A program made the position numbers and the translations under genes. From NCBI RefSeq assembly GCF_020991065.1, contig NZ_CP087710.1, positions 2,604,001-2,668,000 of the forward strand: a DNA stretch of 64,000 nucleotides, in the 5' to 3' direction. This DNA is from Nocardioides okcheonensis (GTDB taxonomy: Bacteria; Actinomycetota; Actinomycetes; Propionibacteriales; Nocardioidaceae). A model generated the notes under the pieces. The model saw nothing but the letters and a program-made list of their open reading frames with translations. It searched no databases and was not told where the DNA came from. This document shows, piece after piece, positions 1-8,591 of the stretch (position 1 is its first letter; the number at the start of each line of letters is the position of its first letter).

Positions 1-1
1 G

Positions 2-1012
2 ACGTACGCCGACACGTCGGAGGACGCGCCGACCGGCGCGCTGTGGTCGAGCGCCGACCTCACCATCGGCGGCACCGGCTCGCTCACCGTCACGGGCAGC
101 AGCAACAACGGCATCGTCGGCAAGGACGGCCTGGTCATCACCGGCGGCACCATCGACGTCACCTCCGTCGACGACGGGATCATCGGCAAGGACTACCTCG
201 TCCTCGCCGACGGCACCGTCACCGTCGACGCGGTGGGCGACGCCTTCAAGTCCGACAACACCGAGGACGCCGGCGCCGGCTTCGTGCTGATCGAGGGCGG
301 CGCGCTCACCGTCGCCTCGCAGGACGACGGCATCAAGGGCGTCCAGGTGCTCGTCGCCGGCGGCACCGTGCTGGTCTCGGGCTCCAACGAGGCGATGGAG
401 GGATCCCTGGTCGTCGTCGACGACGGCGAGATCGAGCTGCACTCCGCCGACGACGGCGTCAACGTCAGCTCGTCCGACGACAGTGCCGCCACCGACGGGC
501 AGGCCGGGATGGGCGGCGGGGAGATGGCGGCCGACAGCTCGCTGCACCTCTACGTCAACGGCGGCACCCTCGAGATGTGGGCCAGCGGCGACGGCCTCGA
601 CTCCAACGGCGACGCGACGATCACCGGCGGCGACGTCACCGTCTACGGCCCGACCTCCGACGGCAACGGCGCGCTCGACGTCAACGGCACCCTCGACGTC
701 TCCGGCGGCACCCTCGTCGCGACCGGCAGCGCCGGCATGGTGGTCGCCCCCTCGACCGACTCCGCGCAGGCCTGGATCGCCGCGACGCTCGGCACCACCG
801 CCGCCGGCACCGAGGTCGTCGTCACCGACGCCGACGGCGCGGAGGTCGCGTCGTGGACGCCGGAGAAGGACTACGCCTCCGTCGTCTGGTCCTCGGCCGA
901 CCTCGAGCAGGGCGCGACCTACACCGTCACCGTCGGCGGCACGTCCACGACCGTCACCGCCGGAGAGGCCCCCGCGGGCACCGGCGGCCCGGGAGGCCCG
1001 ATGGGCGGCTGA
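2..1012 (+). CDS. Cthe_2159-like carbohydrate-binding protein (5' end cut off)
   Basis: The frame is open from base 2 to the TGA at 1010-1012, so the start lies upstream of the window. The visible 336 residues are repetitive Gly/Asp/Thr-rich beta-strand units of the form 'GGTIDVTSVDDGI' and 'GGTLEMWASGDGLDSNG', typical of the right-handed beta-helix of the Cthe_2159 carbohydrate-binding family (PF14262). The C-terminal part is a small beta domain ending in a Gly/Pro tail. It is probably exported and binds a polysaccharide at the cell surface, but the signal region is not visible. A Gly/Met-rich membrane protein follows 45 bp downstream and is probably co-transcribed. The substrate is unknown. 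Confidence 0.75.
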   Translation, partial: TYADTSEDAPTGALWSSADLTIGGTGSLTVTGSSNNGIVGKDGLVITGGTIDVTSVDDGIIGKDYLVLADGTVTVDAVGDAFKSDNTEDAGAGFVLIEGGALTVASQDDGIKGVQVLVAGGTVLVSGSNEAMEGSLVVVDDGEIELHSADDGVNVSSSDDSAATDGQAGMGGGEMAADSSLHLYVNGGTLEMWASGDGLDSNGDATITGGDVTVYGPTSDGNGALDVNGTLDVSGGTLVATGSAGMVVAPSTDSAQAWIAATLGTTAAGTEVVVTDADGAEVASWTPEKDYASVVWSSADLEQGATYTVTVGGTSTTVTAGEAPAGTGGPGGPMGG

Positions 1013-1057
1013 CCCCTCCCCTCACCCACCCCGACCCCACCCACGAGAGGCACCACC

Positions 1058-1558
1058 ATGAGCAGCAGCACCCCGCACCCCGACGCCACGCCGGCCACCC
1101 CGGCGTACGCCCCCGACCAGCCCGCCCTCGACGCCGACGTCACCCCGGCCCGCTCGCGCTCCTGGCGCGTGGCGAAGGGCCGCCGCCTCGTCGCGGCCGG
1201 GGCGGTCGTCGCCGGGCTCGCGGTCGGCGGCGCCGGCTTCGGAGCCGGCTACGCCGCGGGCCACGACGGCACCACCGGCACGACCACGTCCACCACCGAC
1301 CAGACCGGGCTCACCGGCCAGCAGGGCTTCCCCGGCGGCCACGGCGGACCGATGGGGGACATGGACGGCGACGGCGACGGGCCCGGCCAGATGGGAGGGC
1401 AGATGGGAGGGCAGATGGGCGCCCCGCCCGGCAGCACCGGCACCGACCAGGGCGGCACCACCGGCCAGGCGCCCGACTTCGACGGCGACGGCCAGCCCGA
1501 CACCGACAGCGGGTCGACCGACGACGGCTCGGCCTCCGGCTCCAGCCAGAACAGCTGA
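1058..1558 (+). CDS. Small single-pass membrane protein with Gly/Met/Asp-rich extracytoplasmic tail
   Basis: This is a 166-residue protein of unknown function. The ATG has a GAGAGG ribosome site 7 bases upstream. A Pro/Ala-rich N-terminus and a basic stretch (about residues 32-42) precede one hydrophobic, Gly-zipper-like segment (about 45-68). The rest is a low-complexity tail predicted outside the cell, with a 12-bp tandem repeat giving QMGG units and two Asp-rich stretches, 'DGDGDG' and 'DFDGDGQPDTDS', which resemble calcium-binding loops of dockerin or thrombospondin-3 type. It lies directly behind the carbohydrate-binding protein gene and is followed by a strong hairpin, so the two genes probably form the end of one operon. 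Confidence 0.65.
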   Translation: MSSSTPHPDATPATPAYAPDQPALDADVTPARSRSWRVAKGRRLVAAGAVVAGLAVGGAGFGAGYAAGHDGTTGTTTSTTDQTGLTGQQGFPGGHGGPMGDMDGDGDGPGQMGGQMGGQMGAPPGSTGTDQGGTTGQAPDFDGDGQPDTDSGSTDDGSASGSSQNS

Positions 1559-1570
1559 CCCCCCGACCGC

Positions 1571-1612
1571 CCGCCCCGGCGCCTCCCCATCCCCCGGGAG
1601 GCGTCGGGGCGG
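1571..1612 (+). terminator. Strong hairpin terminator
   Basis: Arms 1571-1587 and 1596-1612 pair over 17 bp with one G-U wobble around an 8-base loop. It starts 12 bases after the stop of the small membrane protein. There is no T-tract, as is usual for terminators in very G+C-rich actinomycetes. Confidence 0.75.
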
Positions 1613-1669
1613 GCCCCGTGCCCACTACCCTGAGGTCGTGAGCACCCCGACCGCCCGGAGCACCCGCTA

Positions 1670-2617
1670 GTGGCGCGGGAGTCGTTCGCGATCGGCGGCG
1701 TCCGGATCCGGTCCGGCTCGGCGCGAGCCCTCGAGCTGCCGATCACCCGGCTGGTGACCGGCGCCGACGTGACGCTCCCCGTGCGGGTGGTGCACGGCCG
1801 CGAGGACGGACCGGCGGTGTGGATCGACGCCGCCATCCACGGCGACGAGGTCGCCGGCGTCGAGGTGGTGCGCCAGGTGATGGCCGGCCTCGACCCCAAG
1901 ACGTTCCGCGGCACGCTCGTCGCGGTGCCGATCGTCAACGTGCTCGGCTTCATGACCGGCGACCGCTACCTCCCCGACCGCCGCGACCTCAACCGCTCGT
2001 TCCCCGGGTCGGCGCGCGGGTCGCTGGCCAGCCGGATCGCGCACCTGTTCATGCGCGAGATCGTGTCGGGCTGCGAGGTCGGCATCGACCTGCACACCGG
2101 CTCCGACCGGCGCAGCAACCTCCCGCAGGTGCGCGCCGACCTCGACGACCCCGGCACCCGCGACCTCGCCGCCGCCTTCGGCGCCCCGGTGATGCTCCAC
2201 GCCAAGATCCGCGACGGCTCGCTGCGGCACGCCGCGCGCGAGCAGGGCGCCAAGGTCCTGCTCTACGAGGCCGGCGAGCCGCTGCGCTTCGACGCCTACG
2301 CCGTCGACGCCGGCGTGCTGGGCGTACGTCGGGTGCTGGCCGCGCTCGGGATGACCGAGCCGGTCGACGAGCCGTCGGTCGAGCCGAGCCTGGAGTGCCG
2401 CTCCAGCGGCTGGGTCCGGGCCCGCCGCACCGGCATCCTGCACCTCGACGTCCAGCTCGGGCAGAAGGTCAGCGACGGCGAGCGGCTCGGCACCCTCTTC
2501 GACTCCTTCGGCAAGACCCTGCGCGCGGTCTACGCCAACCGCGACGGCATCGTGATCGGCCGGACCGAGGCGCCGCTCGTCAACTCCGGCGACGCCGTGG
2601 TGCACATCGCCAGCTGA
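1670..2617 (+). CDS. Succinylglutamate desuccinylase/aspartoacylase-family zinc hydrolase
   Basis: This 315-residue protein starts at GTG 1670. It belongs to the M14-related AstE/AspA fold that hydrolyses N-acyl amino acids. Visible zinc ligands are H57 and E60 in 'AIHGDE' and H142 in 'DLHTGS'; 'DLNRSFPG' (106-113) is the substrate-binding Asn-Arg motif and E200 in 'LYEAGEP' is the probable general base. A C-terminal beta-barrel with a lipoyl-like fold (about 240-315) follows, as in the AstE family. The natural substrate cannot be told from sequence. It runs convergently into the LacI regulator gene with a 3-base gap. Confidence 0.85.
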   Translation: MARESFAIGGVRIRSGSARALELPITRLVTGADVTLPVRVVHGREDGPAVWIDAAIHGDEVAGVEVVRQVMAGLDPKTFRGTLVAVPIVNVLGFMTGDRYLPDRRDLNRSFPGSARGSLASRIAHLFMREIVSGCEVGIDLHTGSDRRSNLPQVRADLDDPGTRDLAAAFGAPVMLHAKIRDGSLRHAAREQGAKVLLYEAGEPLRFDAYAVDAGVLGVRRVLAALGMTEPVDEPSVEPSLECRSSGWVRARRTGILHLDVQLGQKVSDGERLGTLFDSFGKTLRAVYANRDGIVIGRTEAPLVNSGDAVVHIAS

Positions 2618-2620
2618 GCC

Positions 2621-3643
2621 TCACGCCGGGTGGGGGCCCCTGATCTCACCGGACCCGCGTGCGACGAGCGTGGTGGCCAGCACCACCTCGCGTGGCGGCC
2701 CCTGCTCGCCGTCGAGGCGGGACTGGAGCAGGTCGATCGCGGTCTCGCCCTGCTCGCGGACCGCCTGCCGGACGCAGGTCACGCCGGGTTCGAGGAGGTC
2801 GGCGGTGAAGAAGTCGTCGAAGCCGACCAGGGCGACGTCGCGGGACAGGCCGAGCGCGCGCAGGGCGCGGACCACGCCGACCGTGATCGTGTTGCGACCG
2901 GTGAAGATCGCCGTGGGCGGCTCGGGCAGCGCGAGGACGGCACGGGCGGCCTCCTCCGCGTCGACGTCGTTGCGGATGCCGAGCCGGTCGAGGTGCGGGT
3001 CGGGCTCCAGCCCGAGCTCCGCGAGCGCCGACCGGTAGCCCGCGCGCCGGTCGAGGGCGGTGCTGATGTGGCTGTCGTCGCCCAGGAAGGCGATCCGCCG
3101 GTGCCCGAAGCCGGCGAGGTGGCGCACCGCGTCGGCCGCGCCGGTGCGGTTGTCGACGCTGACCGAGTCCAGCGCGATGCCCCGCGGCGCCCGGTCGACG
3201 ACCACCACGGACAGCCCGGCCATGATCTCGGGCAGCAGGTAGCGCTGGTCCTCGGTGGCCGGCATCAGGATCAGCCCGTCGATGCGGCGCGCCACGAGGC
3301 GGGCGACGAGCTCGCGCTCGCGCTCGGGCTCCTCGTCGAGGCTCGCCGACATCACCACCACCCCACGCTGGCGGGCCACCGCCTCCACCGCCCCGAGCAG
3401 CTGGCCGCAGTAGTCGTTGCTGAGGTCCTGGACCAGCATGCCGATCGACGCCGTGCGTCGACCCCGTCGCAGGTTGCTGGCGGTGAGGTTGTGCCGGTAG
3501 CCGAGGCGCTCGACCGCCTCCTGGACCCGCGCGACCAGCGGTTCGGACACCCCGGTCTCGCCGTTGACCACGCGCGACACGGTCTTCAGCGACACCCCGG
3601 CGAGCGTCGCGACGTGCTGCATGGTGGCGCGTCCCTCATTCAC
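2621..3643 (-). CDS. LacI-family transcriptional repressor of the sugar ABC operon
   Basis: The 340-residue protein has an N-terminal helix-turn-helix ('VATLAGVSLKTVSRVVNG') with the LacI hinge helix following ('NLTASNLRRGR'), then a periplasmic-binding-protein-like effector domain (about 55-340). GTG 3643 was chosen because GGAGGA lies 7-8 bases upstream; ATG 3661 would add six residues without a clear ribosome site. It is divergent from a sugar transporter, with two GACAAC-type palindromes between them. The natural inference is repression of the transporter relieved by the imported sugar, with autoregulation. Confidence 0.9.
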   Translation of the reverse strand: MNEGRATMQHVATLAGVSLKTVSRVVNGETGVSEPLVARVQEAVERLGYRHNLTASNLRRGRRTASIGMLVQDLSNDYCGQLLGAVEAVARQRGVVVMSASLDEEPERERELVARLVARRIDGLILMPATEDQRYLLPEIMAGLSVVVVDRAPRGIALDSVSVDNRTGAADAVRHLAGFGHRRIAFLGDDSHISTALDRRAGYRSALAELGLEPDPHLDRLGIRNDVDAEEAARAVLALPEPPTAIFTGRNTITVGVVRALRALGLSRDVALVGFDDFFTADLLEPGVTCVRQAVREQGETAIDLLQSRLDGEQGPPREVVLATTLVARGSGEIRGPHPA

Positions 3644-3698
3644 GCGCAGATCCTCCACCACCGCGTGCCATCGCGCAGCCTCACCTCGTCCACGGACT

Positions 3699-3712
3699 AG
3701 ACAACGATGTCA
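3699..3712. promoter_or_regulatory. Candidate LacI operator O1
   Basis: AGACAACGATGTCA is an imperfect palindrome matching the perfect site at 3766 in its GACAAC/GTTGTC-like half-sites. It lies upstream of the LacI gene and overlaps a TTGACA-like element on the minus strand. Confidence 0.6.
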
Positions 3713-3765
3713 AAGGGTACGTGTGACCCTTGACACACCTGTGTCGGGGCGCTCACTCTGGCGGA

Positions 3766-3779
3766 TGACAACGTTGTCA
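3766..3779. promoter_or_regulatory. Candidate LacI operator O2 (perfect 14-bp palindrome)
   Basis: TGACAACGTTGTCA is fully self-complementary and has the central CG expected of a LacI-family site. Its centre is 67 bp from that of O1, a distance allowing cooperative binding. A TTGACA box at 3730-3735 lies between the two sites and may be the transporter -35 element. Confidence 0.7.
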
Positions 3780-3830
3780 GCTGCACGCCAACGCCGCGCG
3801 GTGACGCCTGTCGTCCGAAAGGGAAAGACC

Positions 3831-4913
3831 TTGACCAACCGTCTGCGCCGCCCGCTCGCGGTGGCCTCCATCACGACGCTCCTCGCCCTCGGGCTCGCCG
3901 CGTGCGGCGACGACTCCGGGGACGCCGGTTCCGAGGGCGGCGAGGACACCATCGCCGTCACCCTGATCACCAAGAACACCTCCAACCCCTTCTTCGTCGC
4001 CATGGCCGACGGCGCGAAGAAGGCCGGCGAGGCCGAGGGCGTCGACATCACGACCGCCGCCGGCAAGGAGGACGGCGACACCGCCGGCCAGATCGCCGCG
4101 ATCGAGGAGGCCGTCAACCGCGGTGACGACGGGATCCTGATCACCCCCAGCGGCCCCGACGTCAACCCGGCGCTCGACAAGGCCCGCGAGGCGGGGCTCT
4201 ACGTCATCGCGCTCGACACGCCGCCCGACCCGCCGGAGACCGCGGACATCACGTTCGCCACCGACAACGTCGAGGCCGGCCGGCTGATCGGCCAGTGGAC
4301 CGCCGCGCAGCTCGACGGCGAGAAGGCCACCATCGCGCTGCTCGACCTGTTCAACGACCAGGTCGTGTCGGTCGACTACAACCGTGACCAGGGCTTCCTC
4401 GAGGGCATGGGCATCGACGTCGCGGACGAGCAGGTCAACGGCGACGAGGAGCCGACCGGCTCCTACTCGGGCGGCGACTACGAGATCGTCTGCAACGAGC
4501 CGACCAACGGCGCCGAGGACGGCGGCCGCACGGCGATGGAGACCTGCCTCAACAAGAACCCCGACATCAACGTCGTCTACACGATCAACGAGCCCGCCGC
4601 CGTGGGCGCGCACGCCGCGCTGGAGCAGGCCGGCGGCGCCGAGGGCGTCCTCATCGTCTCGGTCGACGGCGGTTGCGACGGCGTGCAGCAGGTGGCCGAC
4701 GGCATCATCGGTGCGACCTCCCAGCAGTACCCGCTCGTGATGGCCGAGAAGGGCGTCGAGGCCATCGCCGCGATCGCGCGCGGCGGGGAGGCTCCGGCCC
4801 CCTCCGAGGGCCTGGACTTCTTCAACACCGGCGTGAAGCTGGTGACGGACTCGCCCGCCGACGGCGTCGAGAGCATCGACACCACCGAGGGCGCCGACCT
4901 CTGCTGGGGCTGA
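3831..4913 (+). CDS. Sugar ABC transporter substrate-binding lipoprotein
   Basis: The 360-residue protein from TTG 3831 has a Lys/Arg-containing signal peptide and lipobox 'LAAC' (Cys25), so it is membrane-anchored outside the cell. The body is a type-I periplasmic-binding fold ('ITKNTSNPFFVAMADGAKKA') of the ribose/fructose (FrcB/RbsB) class. TTG 3831 is preferred because GAAAGGGAAAG precedes it and a signal peptide begins there. The in-frame ATG 3766 would put the operator palindrome inside the coding region. The sugar is not certain; fructose/ribose-type is the closest class. Confidence 0.88.
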   Translation: MTNRLRRPLAVASITTLLALGLAACGDDSGDAGSEGGEDTIAVTLITKNTSNPFFVAMADGAKKAGEAEGVDITTAAGKEDGDTAGQIAAIEEAVNRGDDGILITPSGPDVNPALDKAREAGLYVIALDTPPDPPETADITFATDNVEAGRLIGQWTAAQLDGEKATIALLDLFNDQVVSVDYNRDQGFLEGMGIDVADEQVNGDEEPTGSYSGGDYEIVCNEPTNGAEDGGRTAMETCLNKNPDINVVYTINEPAAVGAHAALEQAGGAEGVLIVSVDGGCDGVQQVADGIIGATSQQYPLVMAEKGVEAIAAIARGGEAPAPSEGLDFFNTGVKLVTDSPADGVESIDTTEGADLCWG

Positions 4914-4933
4914 CACCCCCGCAGGTCGAACGA

Positions 4934-4970
4934 CCCGGCGGGGACCGGATCCAGACCGGTCCCCGTCGGG
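4934..4970 (+). terminator. Intercistronic hairpin after the binding-protein gene
   Basis: Arms 4934-4948 and 4956-4970 form a 15-bp stem with one G-U pair and a 7-base loop. It sits between the binding-protein and permease genes, where partial termination or 3'-end protection commonly keeps binding protein in excess over the membrane components. Confidence 0.65.
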
Positions 4971-4993
4971 CCACCCCACACCAGGAGGACATC

Positions 4994-6055
4994 GTGAGCA
5001 CCACCACCCCGCCCGAAGCCGCGGCGGTCGACGACGACAGCACGCCGGCCACGGCGGCGGACGTCTTCGCCGCGCGCGGCCGCACGCCGCTCCAACGCAT
5101 CCAGCACGTCCTGCACGGCCACCCGGCGCTGAGCCCGCTGCTGGTGCTCGCGATGGCGTCGGTGGTGTTCGCCTCCCTCAACTCGCGCTTCGCCGAGGCG
5201 GGCTCGATCTCGCTCGTGCTGCAGCAGGCGGCGATCATCGCCGCCCTCGCGATCGGGCAGACGCTCATCGTGCTCACCGCCGGGATCGACCTCTCCGTGG
5301 GCGCGGTGATGGTGCTGGCGATGATGGTCTCGGCCACCCTCCACGCCGAGTCCGGGCTGCCGGCGCCCGTGGCGATCCTGCTCGGCATCGCGATCGGCAC
5401 CGCGTGCGGCGCCCTCAACGGCCTGCTGGTCACGCGCCTCAAGCTGCCACCGTTCATCGCGACCCTCGGCACGCTGTCGGTCTTCACCGCCCTGACGCTG
5501 CTCTACACCAAGGGCCAGAGCATCCAGGCCTCCGACATGGACGACCTGATGCTCTGGACCGGCAACGTCATCCGCTTCGGCGACTTCACCATCACCTACG
5601 GCGTCGTCATCGTGGTCGTGCTCTACCTCGCCTTCCACTTCGCGCTGACCCAGACCCGGTGGGGCACCCACGTGTACGCCGTGGGCGACGACCCGGAGGC
5701 CGCGCGGCTCGCCGGCATCAGCGTCGACCGGGTGCTGCTCAGCGTCTACGCGGTGGCCGGCCTCGTGTTCGGCCTCACCGCCTGGCTGATGATCGGCCGC
5801 GCCAGCGCCGCCGGCACCAACGCCGTGCCCCAGGCCAACCTGGAGTCGATCACCGCCGTCGTGATCGGCGGGACCAGCCTCTTCGGCGGCCGCGGCACCC
5901 TCGCCGGGACCGCCGTCGGAGCCCTCATCGTCTACGCCTTCAACAGCGGCCTGTCCCTCGCCGGGGTGGACCAGAACTACCGGATCCTGGCCATCGGCGT
6001 GCTCGTCATCGTGGCCGTGTCCATCGACCAGTGGATCAGGAAGGTGCGCGCATGA
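4994..6055 (+). CDS. Sugar ABC transporter permease (ribose/fructose class)
   Basis: The 353-residue inner-membrane protein starts at GTG 4994 behind AGGAGG. After a hydrophilic 45-residue N-terminus it has about ten hydrophobic segments of the BPD_transp_2 family, with the typical motifs 'TLIVLTAGIDLSVGAVM' and 'AVVIGGTSLFGGRGT'. It forms the translocation channel with the ATPase encoded next; the stop and the ATPase start overlap as ATGA. Confidence 0.92.
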   Translation: MSTTTPPEAAAVDDDSTPATAADVFAARGRTPLQRIQHVLHGHPALSPLLVLAMASVVFASLNSRFAEAGSISLVLQQAAIIAALAIGQTLIVLTAGIDLSVGAVMVLAMMVSATLHAESGLPAPVAILLGIAIGTACGALNGLLVTRLKLPPFIATLGTLSVFTALTLLYTKGQSIQASDMDDLMLWTGNVIRFGDFTITYGVVIVVVLYLAFHFALTQTRWGTHVYAVGDDPEAARLAGISVDRVLLSVYAVAGLVFGLTAWLMIGRASAAGTNAVPQANLESITAVVIGGTSLFGGRGTLAGTAVGALIVYAFNSGLSLAGVDQNYRILAIGVLVIVAVSIDQWIRKVRA

Positions 6056-6864
6056 ACGCCCCCACGAGCCCCACGACCCAGAGGACCGCGGTGCTCTCCG
6101 CGCGCGGCCTGGTCAAGACCTTCGGCCGGGTGGTGGGCCTCGACGGTGTCGACGTCGACCTCTACCCGGGCGAGGTGCTCGCGATCGTCGGCGACAACGG
6201 CGCCGGCAAGTCGACGCTCATCAAGTGCCTCACCGGCGCGGTCGAGCCCGACGCGGGCGAGATCCGCCTCGACGGGAGCCCGATCAGCTTCAAGCGACCG
6301 CAGGACGCGCGCGACGCCGGCATCGAGACCGTCTACCAGACCCTCGCCGTCGCGCCCGCGCTCGACATCGCGACCAACATGTTCCTCGGCCGCGAGCGGC
6401 GTCGGCCCGGCCCGCTGGGATCGGTGCTCCGCATGCTCGACTACAAGGGCATGCGCGAGGACGCCCGCTCGTCGCTGTCGGCGCTCGGCATCGGCACGAT
6501 CCAGAACATGTCGCAGGCCGTCGAGACCCTCAGCGGCGGCCAGCGGCAGGCCGTGGCCGTGGCCCGCGCGGCCGCGTTCGCGGACAAGCTCATCGTCCTC
6601 GACGAGCCGACCGCCGCGCTCGGGGTCAAGGAGGGCAACCAGGTCCTCAAGATGATCAAGCAGGTCCGCGACAGCGGCAAGCCGGTCATCCTGATCTCCC
6701 ACAACATGCCCCACGTCTTCGAGGTCGCCGACCGCATCCACATCCAGCGGCTCGGAGGGTGCGCCGGCGTGGTGACGCCGCAGACGCACTCGATGAACGA
6801 CGTCGTCGCGATCATGACCGGCGCCACGACGCTCGAGCAGACGCCGGGCGTGACGACGGCGTGA
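6052..6864 (+). CDS. Sugar ABC transporter ATP-binding protein (single-domain, FrcA-like)
   Basis: The 270-residue cytoplasmic ATPase has Walker A 'GDNGAGKS', signature 'LSGGQRQ', Walker B 'LIVLDEP' and the switch His in 'ISHNMPH'. Unlike the duplicated RbsA (about 500 residues) it has only one nucleotide-binding domain, as in FrcA-type systems, so it should work as a homodimer. It is coupled to the permease by a 4-base overlap and followed by a terminator hairpin. Confidence 0.92.
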   Translation: MNAPTSPTTQRTAVLSARGLVKTFGRVVGLDGVDVDLYPGEVLAIVGDNGAGKSTLIKCLTGAVEPDAGEIRLDGSPISFKRPQDARDAGIETVYQTLAVAPALDIATNMFLGRERRRPGPLGSVLRMLDYKGMREDARSSLSALGIGTIQNMSQAVETLSGGQRQAVAVARAAAFADKLIVLDEPTAALGVKEGNQVLKMIKQVRDSGKPVILISHNMPHVFEVADRIHIQRLGGCAGVVTPQTHSMNDVVAIMTGATTLEQTPGVTTA

Positions 6865-6880
6865 CCACGGCCTGACGGGA

Positions 6881-6906
6881 GCCCGGTCGGGGCGCGCCGG
6901 CCGGGC
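6881..6906 (+). terminator. Terminator of the sugar ABC operon
   Basis: Arms 6881-6890 and 6897-6906 pair over 10 bp with one G-U pair and a 6-base loop, 16 bases after the ATPase stop. Confidence 0.6.
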
Positions 6907-6924
6907 GTCTGGTTGGCTCGTGCC

Positions 6925-8121
6925 ATGTCGTTCGACGTCGCGTCCTTCCGCTCCGGCTTCCCCTCCCTGGCCTCCGGCATCGCCCACTTCGACAACCCCG
7001 GCGGCACCCAGACGCCCGCCGTCGTCGGCGAGGCGATCGCCCGCACACTGACCGGTCCGCTGTCGCAGCGCGGCTCGCTCCTGGTCAGCCAGCGCAACGC
7101 CGAGGACGCGGTGGCGGGCTTCCGCTCGGCGATCGCCGACCTGGTGGGCGGCGTCCCCGGCGGCGTGGTGCACGGGCGCAGCGCGACGGCGCTGACGTAC
7201 GACGTCTCGCGGGCGCTGGCGAAGACCTGGGAGCCGGGTGACGAGGTGGTCGTCTGCGAGCTCGACCACGACTCCAACGTCCGGCCGTGGATCCAGGCCG
7301 CCGAGCGCGCGGGCGTGACCGTGCGCTGGCTGCGCCTCGACCCGGCGACCGGCGAGCTCGACCTGTCGTCGCTCGACGCGATCACCGACCGGACCCGGCT
7401 GGTCGCGCTCACCGCGGCCTCCAACCTGCTCGGCACCCGCCCGCCGGTCGCCACGGTCGCGGCCCGCGCCCACGAGGTCGGTGCGCTGGTCCACGTCGAC
7501 GCGGTCCACCACACCGCCCACGCTGCGCCCGACCTGGCCGCGATGGGCGCGGACCTGCTGGTCTGCTCCCCCTACAAGTTCTTCGGCCCGCACTGCGGCG
7601 CGCTGGTCGCCGATCCGTCGCTGCTGGAGACGCTGCGGCCCGACAAGCTCGTGCCGTCGTCCGACGCGGTGCCCGAGCGCTTCGAGCTCGGGACGCTGCC
7701 CTACGAGCTGCTCGCCGGCGTCACCGCGGCCGTCGACCTGATCGCCTCCCTCGGGACCGGCTCCTCGCGCCGGGAGCGGCTGGTCTCGGCCGCCGCAGCG
7801 ATCGCCGACCACGAGCTGCGGCTGCGGCAGCGGATCGAGGACGGCCTGGCCGACCTGGCCGACCACCTCACGCTCCACTCGCGCGCCGCCGACCGGACCT
7901 CGACGCTGTTCCTCACCCTGCGCGACCGCGACCCGAAGGACGCCCACGCCTTCCTCGCCGAGCGCGACGTGATGGTGCCGCCCGGCACGTTCTACGCCGT
8001 GGAGACCTTCCGCGCCCTCGACCTCCCCGTCGACTCCGGCCTGCGGATCGGGCTCGCGGCCTACAACGACGACGCCGAGGTCGACCGGCTGCTGGACGGG
8101 CTCGGGGCGTTCCTCGGCTGA
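6925..8121 (+). CDS. PLP-dependent cysteine-desulfurase-like protein (VC1184 subfamily)
   Basis: The 398-residue protein is an aminotransferase class V fold enzyme. The PLP lysine is K218 in 'CSPYKFFGPHCG' and the PLP-ring Asp is D192 in 'VHVDAVHHT'. It best fits the VC1184-like subfamily related to CsdA/SufS, which has no established substrate. ATG 6925 is used; an in-frame TTG at 6913 is an alternative and neither has a clear ribosome site. No suf or isc partner genes are nearby, so a role in Fe-S assembly is not supported by context. Confidence 0.8.
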   Translation: MSFDVASFRSGFPSLASGIAHFDNPGGTQTPAVVGEAIARTLTGPLSQRGSLLVSQRNAEDAVAGFRSAIADLVGGVPGGVVHGRSATALTYDVSRALAKTWEPGDEVVVCELDHDSNVRPWIQAAERAGVTVRWLRLDPATGELDLSSLDAITDRTRLVALTAASNLLGTRPPVATVAARAHEVGALVHVDAVHHTAHAAPDLAAMGADLLVCSPYKFFGPHCGALVADPSLLETLRPDKLVPSSDAVPERFELGTLPYELLAGVTAAVDLIASLGTGSSRRERLVSAAAAIADHELRLRQRIEDGLADLADHLTLHSRAADRTSTLFLTLRDRDPKDAHAFLAERDVMVPPGTFYAVETFRALDLPVDSGLRIGLAAYNDDAEVDRLLDGLGAFLG

Positions 8122-8143
8122 GGCCCGCGCGACCATCGCCGGG

Positions 8144-8169
8144 GTCGAGCGGACCACTGTCCGCTCGAC
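8144..8169 (+). terminator. Perfect 11-bp hairpin terminator
   Basis: GTCGAGCGGAC (8144-8154) pairs exactly with 8159-8169 around a CACT tetraloop, 23 bases after the stop of the aminotransferase-like gene. Confidence 0.7.
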
Positions 8170-8221
8170 GCCCGCCATATCGGGCGACAAGCGACCACGA
8201 CGGTCGACCAGTCGTCCGTAT

Positions 8222-8242
8222 CTAGGTATGTGCTGTACTTAG
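8222..8242 (+). promoter_or_regulatory. Candidate PadR operator
   Basis: CTAGGTA and TACTTAG (6 of 7 complementary) are separated by 7 bases, giving a 21-bp dyad of PadR-site type that ends 4 bases before the regulator's ATG. The A/T-rich stretch is unusual here and probably also contains the -10 region, which would suit autorepression. Confidence 0.5.
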
Positions 8243-8246
8243 TCCC

Positions 8247-8591
8247 ATGACCGACGCCCTCTGGCCCGCACCGTGGGTGCGGGCCGCGCTCGACGTGGCG
8301 GTCCTGGCCACCCTCGACGGCGGCCCGCTGCACGGGTACGCCGTCGCGCAGGCGCTCGCGGAGCGCGGGTTCGGGCTGCTCAAGGGCGGCTCGCTCTACC
8401 CCGTGCTCAGCCGGCTCGAGGAGGGCGGCGACGTCGAGGCGACGTGGGTCGAGGGGCACGGCGGCCCGGGGCGCAAGGCGTACGAGCTGACCGCGCAGGG
8501 CCGCGAACGGCTGGCACACGACCTGGCTGCCTGGCGGCAGCTCGGGGACACGATGACGACGATGAGCACGGGGGCGACGAGACATGGCTGA
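8247..8591 (+). CDS. PadR-family transcriptional regulator
   Basis: This 114-residue protein has the PadR winged-helix signature 'DGGPLHGYAVAQALAERG', 'GSLYPVLSRLEEGG' and 'GPGRKAYELTAQGRERL'. It overlaps the next gene by 8 bases, so the two proteins are translationally coupled. PadR regulators with a following HAAS-type membrane protein usually control that gene pair. Confidence 0.9.
   Translation: MTDALWPAPWVRAALDVAVLATLDGGPLHGYAVAQALAERGFGLLKGGSLYPVLSRLEEGGDVEATWVEGHGGPGRKAYELTAQGRERLAHDLAAWRQLGDTMTTMSTGATRHG

Noticed and set aside
3766..3830. ATG 3766 as start of the sugar-binding protein
   Set aside because: It lies inside the perfect operator palindrome and would add a basic stretch before the signal peptide; TTG 3831 has a ribosome site and begins the signal peptide.
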